A stretch of 64,000 nucleotides of DNA from Chaetoderma sp. LZ-2023a (taxonomy: Eukaryota > Mollusca > Caudofoveata > Chaetodermatida > Chaetodermatidae): assembly GCA_034401795.1 (NCBI GenBank), contig CM067369.1:92606741-92670740 (forward strand). The letters are read 5' to 3'. This document shows, piece after piece, positions 32,050 to 42,061 of this stretch. The notes beneath the pieces were generated by a model that had not been told where the DNA came from, ran no database searches, and saw nothing but the letters and a program-made list of their open reading frames with translations. The position numbers and the translations under genes are program-made. Within the stretch, counting starts at the first letter, position 1. Each line of letters opens with the position of its first letter.

Positions 32050-32725
32050 ATGAGCTGGAGAAAACAGAGTTCACTATTTATATCAACACAGCCTGTCAAT
32101 AAAAACAGCCTGTTATCGAATACCCCTGTAGCGATGGCTGCGCAACCTGATTGCCTGTGCAATGGATGTACAATTACTGATTATGGCTGTAGTGTTAGAC
32201 ACACATAAATTATAAACATCCCTGTCAATCAAATTGTCGATTACTCATGTAACGATGGATGCGCAATCTGATGAGCGGAGCGATGGACGCACAATTATCC
32301 TTTAGAACTGCTGCCATAGACATGTATAAATTATAAGCCTACCTATCAATCAAATTATCAAAGACCCCTGTAGTGATGGATGCACAGTCTGATTGGCTGA
32401 GCCATGGACGCACAATTATTGGTTGGGGCTCTAGCGATAGATGTTCATAAATTATTGATTACCTCTGTAGCGATGGGCACACAATCTGATTAGCTGACCG
32501 ATGGACGCGCAGTTATCGACTAGGGATGTAGTGATAGATGAGCATACATTATCGATTACCTCTGTAGCGATGGACGTGCAATCTGATTGTTTGAGCGTTG
32601 GGCACACAATCATTGATCAGGGGTGTAGCGATAGATGTGCATAAATTATCTTTACCCCTGTAGCGATGGACGCACAATCATTGATTACCCCTGTAGTGAT
32701 AGACGCACATAAATTAAAATCAGCT
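32050..32725. repeat. ~100-110-bp tandem minisatellite
   Basis: Six or so units with CCCTGTAGCGATGGATGCGC, CAATCTGATTGGCTGAGCGA, TGGACGCACAATTAT and AGTGATAGATGTGCATAAAT. Units vary in length and are partly truncated. No coding capacity. Confidence 0.8.
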
Positions 32726-33518
32726 CAGACATTGATGTAAGTTGTCAAAAGTTATGAGTTACTTAATTTACCACTGAAACAATTGTGAAATTATATATTA
32801 CTCAAATATTGATTATTGAGTGAAATATAACTTTATTCATTATTCTGGTGAAGTGTGAATTAATCAATCTTTTGAACTAATTGACCGTTATTAAATATTT
32901 GCAAGAGAGCAGTTTTCACATATGCGCCAACGAATTATAGCAGAAGTACGTTGGAGAAATGGAGTTTCGAACATTTCCTCAAACAGACAGCTATATGAAA
33001 GAATTCTCCCTGAGGCAGTTTGAGGTGTCTTAATTTTTCGAAAGAGAGGCGTTTTCATCACTATGCAAAAGAATTATAACCAAAGCACATTCGAGTTTCA
33101 AACATTTTCTCAGACAGCTATATCAAATAATTCTCCCTGAGGTAGTATAGATTTAGATAGCATATATTATTGTCAGTCACTGAATGTGTCTTAAACTAGT
33201 AAAACATGGCAGCTAAAACAGATTTCCGATTTTAACATAGCTGGCCAAAGATCTTGATGCGTTAATGCCTGTTATCGCGACTTTCAGTCATAAAATAGAA
33301 AATCATAATACTTGCATATATATTTTCACCGATCTTTTGCTGGGAAATTGCAAGTTACATCGTTTATTGGTATGCCAAGTTTTCTAAAAAAAATTGAGAT
33401 AATTTTAATCTAGATATTTCCCAAGATATCTGCAGAATATATGATATGGTAATCATATCATACACGATATGGTGTATCATCTGCTATGCCCAAACACGAG
33501 AATGACAAAGACAAATGG
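32726..33518. other. No gene; imperfect ~120-bp duplication
   Basis: Segments near 32925-33030 and 33055-33145 share GCAAAAGAATTATA, TTTCGAACATTTCCTCA/ TTTCAAACATTTTCTCA and GACAGCTATAT(G/C)AAA plus TTCTCCCTGAGG. Otherwise AT-rich and unannotated. Confidence 0.5.
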
Positions 33519-33887
33519 ACCATTTTTACCCATGCCCGCCCATCTCTAGCTAAGCTCCGCCCACACCTAGCTCGTGATGGGATCGATCGATCTGTTAACT
33601 TTCTGACTACCAATTTCCAGAAAACGATACAGGTAAGCCGTTGAATATTTTAAAACTAATTTGACTGGATGCTTTTGCTGCCTATGCCAGTTAAATTAGT
33701 TTCAAAATATTCAACAGCATGTTTATTAAATAGTAAAGATACACAATTCGTATAACGTGTTGGACTATTAAGCACTAAGGACATACTGAATCCAGTTATT
33801 CATGCTATAATTGATTATGACGTCATCTTCCACGTCACGTATCTGATTATGACGCCATATGATGGATGGATAAACTAGAAAGGTCCA
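33519..33887 (+). mobile_element. Family A element
   Basis: Left module with GGGATCGATCGATC, hairpin TTGAATATTTTAAAACTAAT with right arm TTAGTTTCAAAATATTCAA (inner stem shortened), and a right module with TGACGTCA and CACGTCACG. Terminus ACTAGAAAGGTCC mirrors GGACCATTTTT at the left. Confidence 0.85.
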
Positions 33888-33914
33888 TAATAAGGCATCT
33901 GGCTGATGGTAGCT

Positions 33915-33960
33915 TTCAATTATAGCAATTATGGCAATTATAGCAATTATGGCAATTAAA
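33915..33960. repeat. (CAATTATGG/CAATTATAG)n nonamer array
   Basis: Five tandem units of CAATTAT-G/A-G just downstream of a family A element. Confidence 0.75.
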
Positions 33961-34370
33961 TGCATTTATGCTTCTCAGTAATTTACTTTAAGGAACCACG
34001 TTGCAAAAATCAAATACCAAGTATTGATCCCTGACTTTATTTTTCAAATATAAAATGTACCATCCTGTCTATTGTGTATCAGCGTTTTGCTAGAAAATAT
34101 ATACTGTCTTTCAAAGCTATTTAGAAAAGTGTTACCGGGAAGAACCCAGTTTGCATTCCGGAAGACATTAGTGAGATGATAACACCATTATCGCCCAGAG
34201 CAGTGATTTTAGCCGAGGAATATCATCCTATAGGTGCGTGTCTCTCACGGAAATGGGCGTTTGACACATCACCACGTACGTGTTGCATAGAATGCGTATT
34301 AGTACTTCCTGACACAGATGAAACAGTTGTGGTGATAAAATTATGAGTTGGGGTTGTGACAGGGTAATGG

Positions 34371-34782
34371 ACCTTTCCAGATTTAGCTATGCCCAGCCCA
34401 TCTCTATCTAAGCTACCACACCTCATCCGTGTTGGGATCGATCGATCTCTGAACTCCCTGACTATCAATTTACAGAAAACTATACAGGTAAGCTGGTGAA
34501 TATTTTGTAACTAATATGACTGGGCGCTGTTGCTGCCTATGGCAGCAACATCGCCCACACAAATTAGTTTCAAAATATTCAACAGAATATTTATTAAATA
34601 GCAAAGACATACAATTCATAAAACAACGCATAGTCCGTCTTCAAATATGCGTTCGTGACATACTTATCTACGTTATTCATGATGTCATAATGACGTCATT
34701 CATTATGATGCCATTCCACGTCACGTAGTAGATTATGACGTCATATGATAGATGGATGGATAAAGTGGCAAGGTGAATTGTG
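34371..34782 (+). mobile_element. Family A element with GGACCTTTCC terminus
   Basis: Starts GGACCTTTCCAGATTTAGC and ends AAAGTGGCAAGGTGAATT. Hairpin arms around GGGCGCTGTTGCTGCC / GGCAGCAACATCGCCC. Right module has two TGACGTCA sites (34690-34697 and 34736-34743 approximately) and CACGTCACG. Confidence 0.85.
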
Positions 34783-35185
34783 AATCCTGCTGATTGGGAG
34801 AATAGCCATCACACCCCTGAACAATATTCAGTGCAATGTACACTGAGAAGTCGCTACACTGAGATATGAAGTGATAGTACTGATGGCTGTTTTCATTATA
34901 CTTATAGTATTGTTAGAATTATTTTTAGTAGGAATGGATCTTATATTTATTCTACTATGTGTAGTGTTACTGTGTAAGTGCAGCAAAAGATATACATTCT
35001 GGATATATAAATGTTTTTACATGATTCACAAGAAGAGGAAGGGGAAACAACGAAAATAGGAATTTTAGAAAGTAGTTTATATCTTAGAAAAATAATATAA
35101 GACCAGTTTATAAAACAATTAATAATTAATAATTGGAACAGCATTTCTTATGTATTGATCGTTACTGGCACTAACGCGAGGGGAA
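34783..35185. other. No gene recognised
   Basis: A Leu/Ile-rich 62-residue frame at 34871-35059 could be read as a membrane segment, but it has no supporting context. Confidence 0.4.
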
Positions 35186-35287
35186 GATAGACACGCTTTT
35201 TGATTGGCCCATGCTTCAAATATGGGCAATTAAGCCTAACCTCGAAATCACATGACATGTGAGAGCCAATCAAAAGGTGTGTCTATC
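35186..35287. mobile_element. Family E MITE, copy E2 (short)
   Basis: 22-bp inverted ends GATAGACACGCTTTTTGATTGG (given as GATAGACACGC and TTTTTGATTGG), mirrored at 35266-35287 with three mismatches. The internal ATATGGGCAATTAAGC is shared with E1. Confidence 0.75.
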
Positions 35288-36265
35288 ATGCGCCATTACT
35301 GCTCGCGTAGATTCAGATACAATGCCAAATATTTCTTTCTGGTATCTACCTCAGTATCATTAATGTAATCTTTTCATATATTTCCAGTTCGGTTCTGGTA
35401 GCTGCTTAACCACGCTAACACCACCAAGTACCCAGTCTGTTAGATGGAGAAATTGGAGTGTAGACTTATAACATCCTTTATACTAGAGGGCCTGTCTCCA
35501 TAACAAGAGACCAAACATTATTCGACGGCCTGGCACAGCAGTGTGTCAAGATAACATTTATAAAATGCATGAACTGGTGATGAAAAATAGACGAATGGCT
35601 ATGCATGAATTAAACCCTGGACGCCTGCACTAGGGGAGAGGACGCATTTTGCATCCAGCTCAGCCCAGAGTGGATCATTACCGCGGCCCCTGTCCCTAAC
35701 ACTGCCTCCATAATACCTTAAATTAATATTATAACATACATTGACATCGTCTTACACGTGAACACATCATAGCTTCCAGTGTCCGAATGATGATATGAAG
35801 GGCTGCATCCACATCGTAGGGGGGGGGGGGGTGCCCTTGAGCCCGAGGAGACTGAGTTATCATATGCATTAATTGATGGAATATTACACCAACATATGAT
35901 GGGCACTTGTATGTGCCAAATGTGTACCAAGAATGCTCAAACCAGAAATGAAAGTAGGTCACAGTGACTGTCAGAACGGCTCGTCTTACTAGGTACCATG
36001 CAAACGCTGAGAATTTTCACTCAAAATTAGCAATGTATGGTGAGACATGTCTCTACCACTACGACCCTGAAGCCAACCAAGATTTCATGTAGTTGAAACA
36101 TGCAGGATACACCAGGACAAAAGAAATTCAGCGCAGCCAGGTCAAGCAAGAAGATTATGGCTACAGTTTTCGGTCACGGCAGAGGAATACTTTATCTTAT
36201 TATATGCCTCGTGAAACCACCATCAAGGGCAACTATTATGATGACCTAATTTAAGACAATGCACC
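35288..36265. other. No gene recognised; poly-G run at 35819-35831
   Basis: Short frames overlap on the minus strand and show no domain. A run of 13 G interrupts them. Confidence 0.45.
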
Positions 36266-36615
36266 TTTACATTTTTAGCCATGACCCGCCCATCACTAGC
36301 TAAGCTCCACCCACACCTCGCCGTGTTGTGATTGATCGATTCCCAAATGCCCTAGCTATCAATTTCCTGAAAACTATACAGGGAAGCCTATGGCAGCAAC
36401 AGCGCCCAGTCAAATTAGTTTCAAAATATTCAACAGAATATTTATTAAATAGTAAAAGCAAACAATTTGTACAACAACGCATAGACCGTCTTCAAATATG
36501 CGTTCGTGACGTACTTATCGACGTCATTCATGACGTCATTCATTATGATGTCATTGTACACATCACGCGGTTCATTATGACGTCATATGATGGCTGGGTG
36601 GTCTGAAAAGGTGAA
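36266..36615 (+). mobile_element. Family A element lacking the left hairpin arm
   Basis: After CTATACAGGGAAGCC the sequence jumps to CTATGGCAGCAACAGCGCCC and the right arm. Only half the hairpin is left. The right module is close to that of the 34.4-kb copy (AACAACGCATAG, GTCTTCAAATATGCG), so these are recent relatives. Confidence 0.8.
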
Positions 36616-37669
36616 TTCACCAGTCCACACCTTCAAACATGCAATGGAGGGTGTAGAAGAATGTGGATATGAATTCATTCCTCACCTCACCCCACTCCAA
36701 CCCTTATGCTCCAAACATGCGACAAGCGACTGTTTTTTTATCTAGTAATTTGAAGTTCGTCCGTGGAAAGATATATGAGGATGGCAATCAGATGACCACT
36801 GCTGCAGAGGCGCGCTTTGATGCCCAAGATAACTCATTCTACCGGAAGAGCATTGGTGATATCTAGACCTGTTGGTCCAAGTGTATTTGCATACATGGGG
36901 ACTACGTAAAGAAATAAAGGAACACACAATATATCTGTTTTTGTTCAATCCCTCGTAACTTTTTCAACAGTGTCTCTCATTTTGTAGCCACCATCTACAT
37001 AGTACCTGACTTCCTGAATTTACTGCATGACAAAATTATTCTAATTCTCAGCAGTTGTATTTACGCAACTCTTTTAGAAACGTGTCAGAAAACCGTTAAG
37101 CCAGTGTCAATGATTATGATACACATCTGGTAACTGAATATTTTATGGTTTGCCCTCTTCTGCTACACATTGTAACTACAGAGACTGTTTAAGCATGTAC
37201 CTGACAACATGTCAGGAACCCGAACAGCTGTGACCGACATATGATAGTTTTGTACCTGACAATGACCTTGACAGACATTTTTTTTCTAAACTTGATTTCA
37301 GCATTTAACTCGTAGATTATCGTTATTTAGAAAGGTAACCTGTTTATAACGGCCATTTGGTTCTGGCGTGGGGGGGGGGGGATGCGTGGTCTTAATGCAA
37401 TCAGTCTGGGAGAAAAGGATGCCAGAAGCACAGGTCAGTGTCGACCGTAACACTGTTGTGCAATTTGCCCATTTCTTCCAACGATTTGATCAAACGCTTC
37501 TTTAATTTGTTACCAGGACTATTCCAAAATTGCCGTATCTATCATTCATTATGGCATGACAAATTCGTAATCGCTACCAATTACCAGGCCATTCATTTTC
37601 ATTACGCTAATTTGTCCTTGCGTTTTACGCAGTAATCAATCACACACTTGACATATAAAAATACGCAAT
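36616..37669. other. No gene recognised; poly-G at about 37371-37380
   Basis: No domain or repeat structure identified in the short frames. Confidence 0.4.
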
Positions 37670-37675
37670 TGCTGC

Positions 37676-37716
<41 letters not shown>

Positions 37717-37750
37717 ATGATGATGCTGATGCCTCTACCACTGCTGCTAC
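37670..37750. repeat. (CTG)n(ATG)n microsatellite
   Basis: Nine CTG units then nine GAT/ATG units, followed by interrupted triplets. Confidence 0.9.
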
Positions 37751-38660
37751 TACTGCATTAATTTTTAAATGGAATGTTTGTGCATAAATTATTATAATTC
37801 TGAATTCAGGGGTGGATCTAGGATTCCATTATGGACGTGACGGTGTCCAAGCTGGAGGGTTTCTGGGTATGTAAGATGGGGGGGGGGGGTGATTGTGGTG
37901 AATGGCGTCATTTGATTGTGATGTCAGCTAACAAGATGTAGTATGGCTATAAAGTCCTGATACTACGGTCACAGAACAGATCTCACCATCATTTCCGGAT
38001 TCCCATGTAGCTTTAATAATTTCCTGGCATATTCCATCTTCTCTAGCTTTAGCGTCTTTATGACTGATTTCGTCTTCAGTGATGCCGTTCAGACATATCT
38101 ACGTCCTGCTGTGCTCCCGCAATCCCGGTACCTTCCATCTTGTTTTCAGCGATGTGCCTTGGCTAGTTCCATCCGCCTTCACATTTTGTGATCTTGTACC
38201 GGTATAATCTTCAAACTGTCGTTGCCTAAGACAGGTTTAACACAAGTGAAACAAAGACCTGTGTTCACGTGTTACAACTAGGACGTATTTTGAGATAACA
38301 ATCAAAAAGTCACGGACGAAGATTCAGATTCTTATTCACTTTCCTCTTGGCTGCCAAGAGCTGTCAGATGAGATGAACTTGGGTTCACCGAAGGACATCA
38401 ATAAATTTTGTAAAACATCCAATGGCATCACGTGACTTTGCTAAAGACCCTCTCTCCGTGGCCTGTATAGGTAAAGCAAAGAGGGAAAGATATGGCAGCT
38501 CTCGATCTATTTACATTTTCTGGCACTTTTCCATCTAACTGTTAGGATAGCTTAGTTCCAACTGCTCTCAAATCACGGGTTCAATGCTTCGTTATGGTAG
38601 TGACATCAACGATTAATGACCAGTATGCTCCCAGGCATGCTTCACCATTTACCAATTAGT
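37751..38660. other. No gene; family A right-module relic at about 37905-38000
   Basis: TTTGATTGTGATGTCAGCTAAC followed by CAGATCTCACCATC resembles the second right module at 7.77 kb. The rest is unannotated. Confidence 0.4.
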
Positions 38661-39025
38661 GGATGAATCAAGTTTTGGCTATGCCCCGCCCATCTCTAGC
38701 TAAGCTTCACCTTTGATTTGTCAAGGGATCGATCCCTGCATTCGCCGAATTCCAATTTCCAGAAAACAGTACAGGCAAGCTGTTGAATATTTTGAAACTA
38801 ATTTGACCGCGTGCTGTCGCTGCCAGTGGCCAGTCAAATTAGTTTCAACACAAAAAACAGCACATTTATTAACTAGTAAAGATTTACTATTCGTACAAAT
38901 TGATGGAATATTAAGCGTTTATGACGGACTTAATTACGTCATTCATGACGTAACTGATTATGTCGTCAGCATGCATGTGACCTCATATGATTGATCGATA
39001 GACTGGATTCATCAATTGAATCTGC
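38661..39025 (+). mobile_element. Family A element
   Basis: Termini GGATGAATCAAGTTTTGGC and GACTGGATTCATCAATTGA mirror each other. Hairpin inner part is shortened to GTGCTGTCGCTGCCAGTGGC. Right module has TGACGTAA. Confidence 0.85.
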
Positions 39026-39531
39026 GGAACCATCTCAACAAAGCTAAACCTTTCATGGAGAAGAGCCAACAGCTAATGATCCTCGATGACCATGGTTGTG
39101 TATTTACAGATGTGACAATCATGATTCAGGACAGGATCAATACAGAGCACATACAAAGGAAGGTCGTGGTGCTAGGAATATGTCAATGTATCAGCCAATC
39201 AAAGGAATCGATTCCCTAGCCTTAAGCATCTCAATGGGAAAACAAAATCTCAGACTACGCAACAGATGAAAGACAGCACGTATGAGTGTAATCTATTTAG
39301 CCAGCTGTTCATCTCTAGCCAGGTTCGTGATGTTGATCTAAACGGGATGAATTAAGCCAACATGGAAGGTTTCGGCTGCCAAGCTGTAAATCAGTTATTA
39401 GACCGTTTGGACTGTGACATCAATCACAATCACCTCCACATTTTGAAGTCGTTGATGGGCAATCTGTAGTAATAGCTTCCATAAAAGGATACAGTAACAT
39501 TTAATAACGACAGAGCTAGGAACGTTACACC

Positions 39532-39637
39532 ATTGCCAAAACACCAGATTGAACCCTTTAATAAGATAGATGTCGTATGGGACATGTCCCATACGACATC
39601 TATCATATTACAGTGGTCAACATGGTGTTTTGGCAAT
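39532..39637. repeat. Perfect 40-bp palindrome inside a second inverted pair
   Basis: A perfect inverted repeat of 20+20 bases with no loop at 39565-39604 (left arm GATAGATGTCGTATGGGACA). Outer arms ATTGCCAAAACACCA (39532-39546) and TGGTGTTTTGGCAAT (39623-39637) are also perfect. The right part lies at the start of the pseudogene below, so the structure looks like an inverted duplication at its edge. Confidence 0.85.
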
Positions 39638-40180
39638 ATATAGACCACAATCTGAAATCGGCTACCCGTGAAACACGTGGTCTGTGTGTGAGAAGAAAGG
39701 TTTCACAAATGACAAACTTGTTTTAAACTTCTCCGAATCCCTGCGGGATTAAAAACAGAGAACAATCATCTGCTTTGCTGACAGACGGTGTGGTATCTTA
39801 CAATTACCCAGAAAGCAAACAGGTTTATATTACATCTGGGGAATCTATTGCGTCTAAAGGCAGCAGTGGCACAATGCCAAAATATAACCACGAGGAAGCT
39901 GACTCGAGAATGTGCCTTCGTGTTGCAGATGCTGTTAAAATGCACACAAAATTGTGTGTTTATCACGGTGGATACTCATGTCATCATGGTCCTTATTATT
40001 TGAGCTAATAGAAGATCATCCGGATACACAACTCAGGGGAACATTTAGAAAAAATTCAACCGAATGAAATGCCATTTGCAGTAAAGTTAGCGAGGACAAA
40101 TCACGCACGCTTCCTTTATTCTATACTTTCACAGGGTCTGGTATTACATCGCAGTTCAATGAAAAGGGAAAGCAGTAATC
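39605..40180 (+). pseudogene. Frameshifted copy of an invertebrate HEEADTR-family protein
   Basis: Pieces in several frames line up in order: NLKSATRETRG and CVRRKVS; LTDGVVSYNYPESKQVYITS; MPKYNHEEADSRM; VFITVDTHVIMVLI; and DKSRTLPLFYTFTGSGITSQ, then FNEKGKQ. This order (SLKxxTRxxRG, NHEEADTR, VDTDVVV, FHAFTGCD) is one I recognise from large uncharacterised proteins widespread in marine invertebrates. At least three frameshifts make it a dead copy. The family's function is not known to me. Confidence 0.6.
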
Positions 40181-41188
40181 TTCCTGCCATTACCTGGTTA
40201 CTGAACGGTTCCTTCACCCCACCACCCCCACACCACCCGACCCCCCCACGCCCCCCCCCCCCCCCCCCCCGTGCAGTATCCCTTCAAGCCAAAGTTGGTA
40301 GAATCATCTGATTTCAATGTCATTGAGCAATTTACGTGCATTATATACCAATAGATTCAGGTTTTGCTTTGATCCGGATCCGGATTATTTAACCGGATCA
40401 CGGCCAAACTCTGGAAATCCTCTTGTAGTTGGATTAAAATTTGAGACCGATTTGAGAAGAATTTTTAGATACCGCTGTGGAGACGCACGCACACTTCCGG
40501 GGCGACCAGCGTAATGGTGGGAAAGTTTTGACCCAAGATAAAGATGTTGTTTATCATTCAGAATGCAGGAAATGGTTTCTCGGGGAGCCGCTATGCTTTT
40601 CAAAAGGGGATCCCCAGTCTCGTCTCTCCTGTGGGACGAGTACACGTACGCGCTCAGACATCATCCAATTAAACAGTGCGCCCTTTTAGGGAACCCGCCT
40701 CCACAACTGAGATTTATTTCAGGTGCCACTGACCCCACCCACATACCCTTCCAATTTACTTTGGTAAGCGACTTGCATTAAGCGGCCATGTGTCTTTAGC
40801 GACCATTCGTCGATGTGTCATAGTGCCTGTCATACACTTGTCTGGTTTATTGGTTACGCATTACACCCTCGTACACCACCCACTCCACCTCAAACTAAGT
40901 GTACATTGAATTTCTCGCATCTACACCCGAACATGGTACGGGTGGATAGGGGAAATTAATACGGTGTCATGTAGTACTTAGTATCTAAAAGAGACAGGTC
41001 GCTTTCAGTGTAAATATTCCTATGTTAAATACTCCGCATCAACGTTCAGTGTATAAAATATCAGTTAATCCAGGGACTGGCACAACGACCACATTTGTGA
41101 CTAAATCATAATGTTCTGGTAAACTGGCTCAGGTTAATAGGCATTTATATACGTAAATATATGTATTGCTCAATCAGACTTAAGGGTA
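40181..41188. other. No intact gene
   Basis: C-rich tract at 40210-40270. A frame at 40477-40689 has DKDVVYHSECRKWF, which might be a stray zinc-binding fragment related to the pseudogene upstream, but this is weak. The rest is unannotated, up to the TA target of the transposon. Confidence 0.4.
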
Positions 41189-41214
41189 GGGGAGACCGGG
41201 GTTGGTTGTCACAT
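41189..41214 (+). repeat. Left terminal inverted repeat of the pogo-like element
   Basis: Matches the inverse of 44481-44506 at every base; preceded by the TA target. Confidence 0.95.
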
Positions 41215-41619
41215 GGGTTGGTTGTCACAGTGCCTATAATTAAGCCAACATAGTCCTAGATAAGACCACGCGAACACAGGCGGGTGCTCCGACTAACGGA
41301 AGATTTCCAGCCTTGAAGCTTAGTTCTGGCGAAAGTTCTTTGAAAGATTATCGAATTTAATCGGTTTTCCTGAACGGTAAGTAAAATATTGACACGTAGT
41401 CATTTTTGCATAACATCGTCCTCTTGTAGCCCTCTGACAGAAATAATTAACGTGGTAAATTCAGTCCTATGTTGGGTCTACCATGTGTAAACGAAAACGC
41501 GATGCATAAGCACGTGTTGCTGGAAGGGGAGGTAATTTGTTAAAAATTATGTTGCGGTTGGTTGTCACATCCTATTAGGGCAATTTAGGGGTTGCTTGTC
41601 ACATGTGACAACCAACCCC
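41200..41619. promoter_or_regulatory. Left subterminal motif cluster (putative transposase binding sites)
   Basis: GTTGGTTGTCACA-type motifs at about 41201, 41217 and 41558. A 32-bp near-perfect palindrome at 41588-41619 consists of two copies head to head (one mismatch). Repeated subterminal motifs are typical of transposase binding; the role is inferred. Confidence 0.65.
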
Positions 41620-41784
41620 AAATAACATCTAGACAAATGAAAGTGATTTAACTGCATATTTCGAAAATAATTGATCTGAATTTGGTGCCATAGAGGTCAT
41701 GAATGATCTATTCAATTAATGCTGTGATATTTTCTTATGTCTGGAGGAACAACTATGATGTAATGGGCAAATGGTACTGCTGCT

Positions 41785-41911
41785 ATCATCGTCGTCGTCG
41801 TCGTCGCTGTTGTTGTTGTTGCTGGTAATTGTGGGCGTGGTGGCGGTTGTTGCGGTGGTAGTTGCTATGAAGGTGGCACCATCATTGTCATGGGTGTGGC
41901 GACAAAGTATT

Positions 41912-41942
<31 letters not shown>

Positions 41943-41962
41943 CCACCACCACCACCACCACC

Positions 41963-41996
<34 letters not shown>

Positions 41997-42003
41997 TCAT
42001 CTT
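41785..42003. repeat. Compound trinucleotide tract upstream of the transposase
   Basis: (CGT)n, (GTT)n, then after a spacer (CAT)n, (CAC)n and (CAT)n. It is located within the transposon between the left end and the transposase start. The poly-His and poly-Ser frames are artefacts. Confidence 0.9.
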
Positions 42004-42035
42004 TGTGAGTTTATTATGTTAATGATAATAGTAGT

Positions 42036-42054
42036 TTCTTTTATCTGTTGCAGT
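42036..42054 (+). promoter_or_regulatory. Possible 3' splice site before the transposase start
   Basis: TTTCTTTTATCTGTTGCAG is a pyrimidine-rich tract ending in CAG just before the start codon. A spliced leader intron covering the trinucleotide tract is plausible, but no donor was assigned. Confidence 0.4.
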
Positions 42055-42061
42055 TGGAACC

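Noticed and set aside
32050-32725. CRISPR-like regularly spaced repeats
   Set aside because: Units are contiguous minisatellite repeats without unique spacers, in eukaryotic DNA.
34871-35059. Small hydrophobic membrane protein
   Set aside because: AT-rich chance frame; no conservation evidence or gene context.
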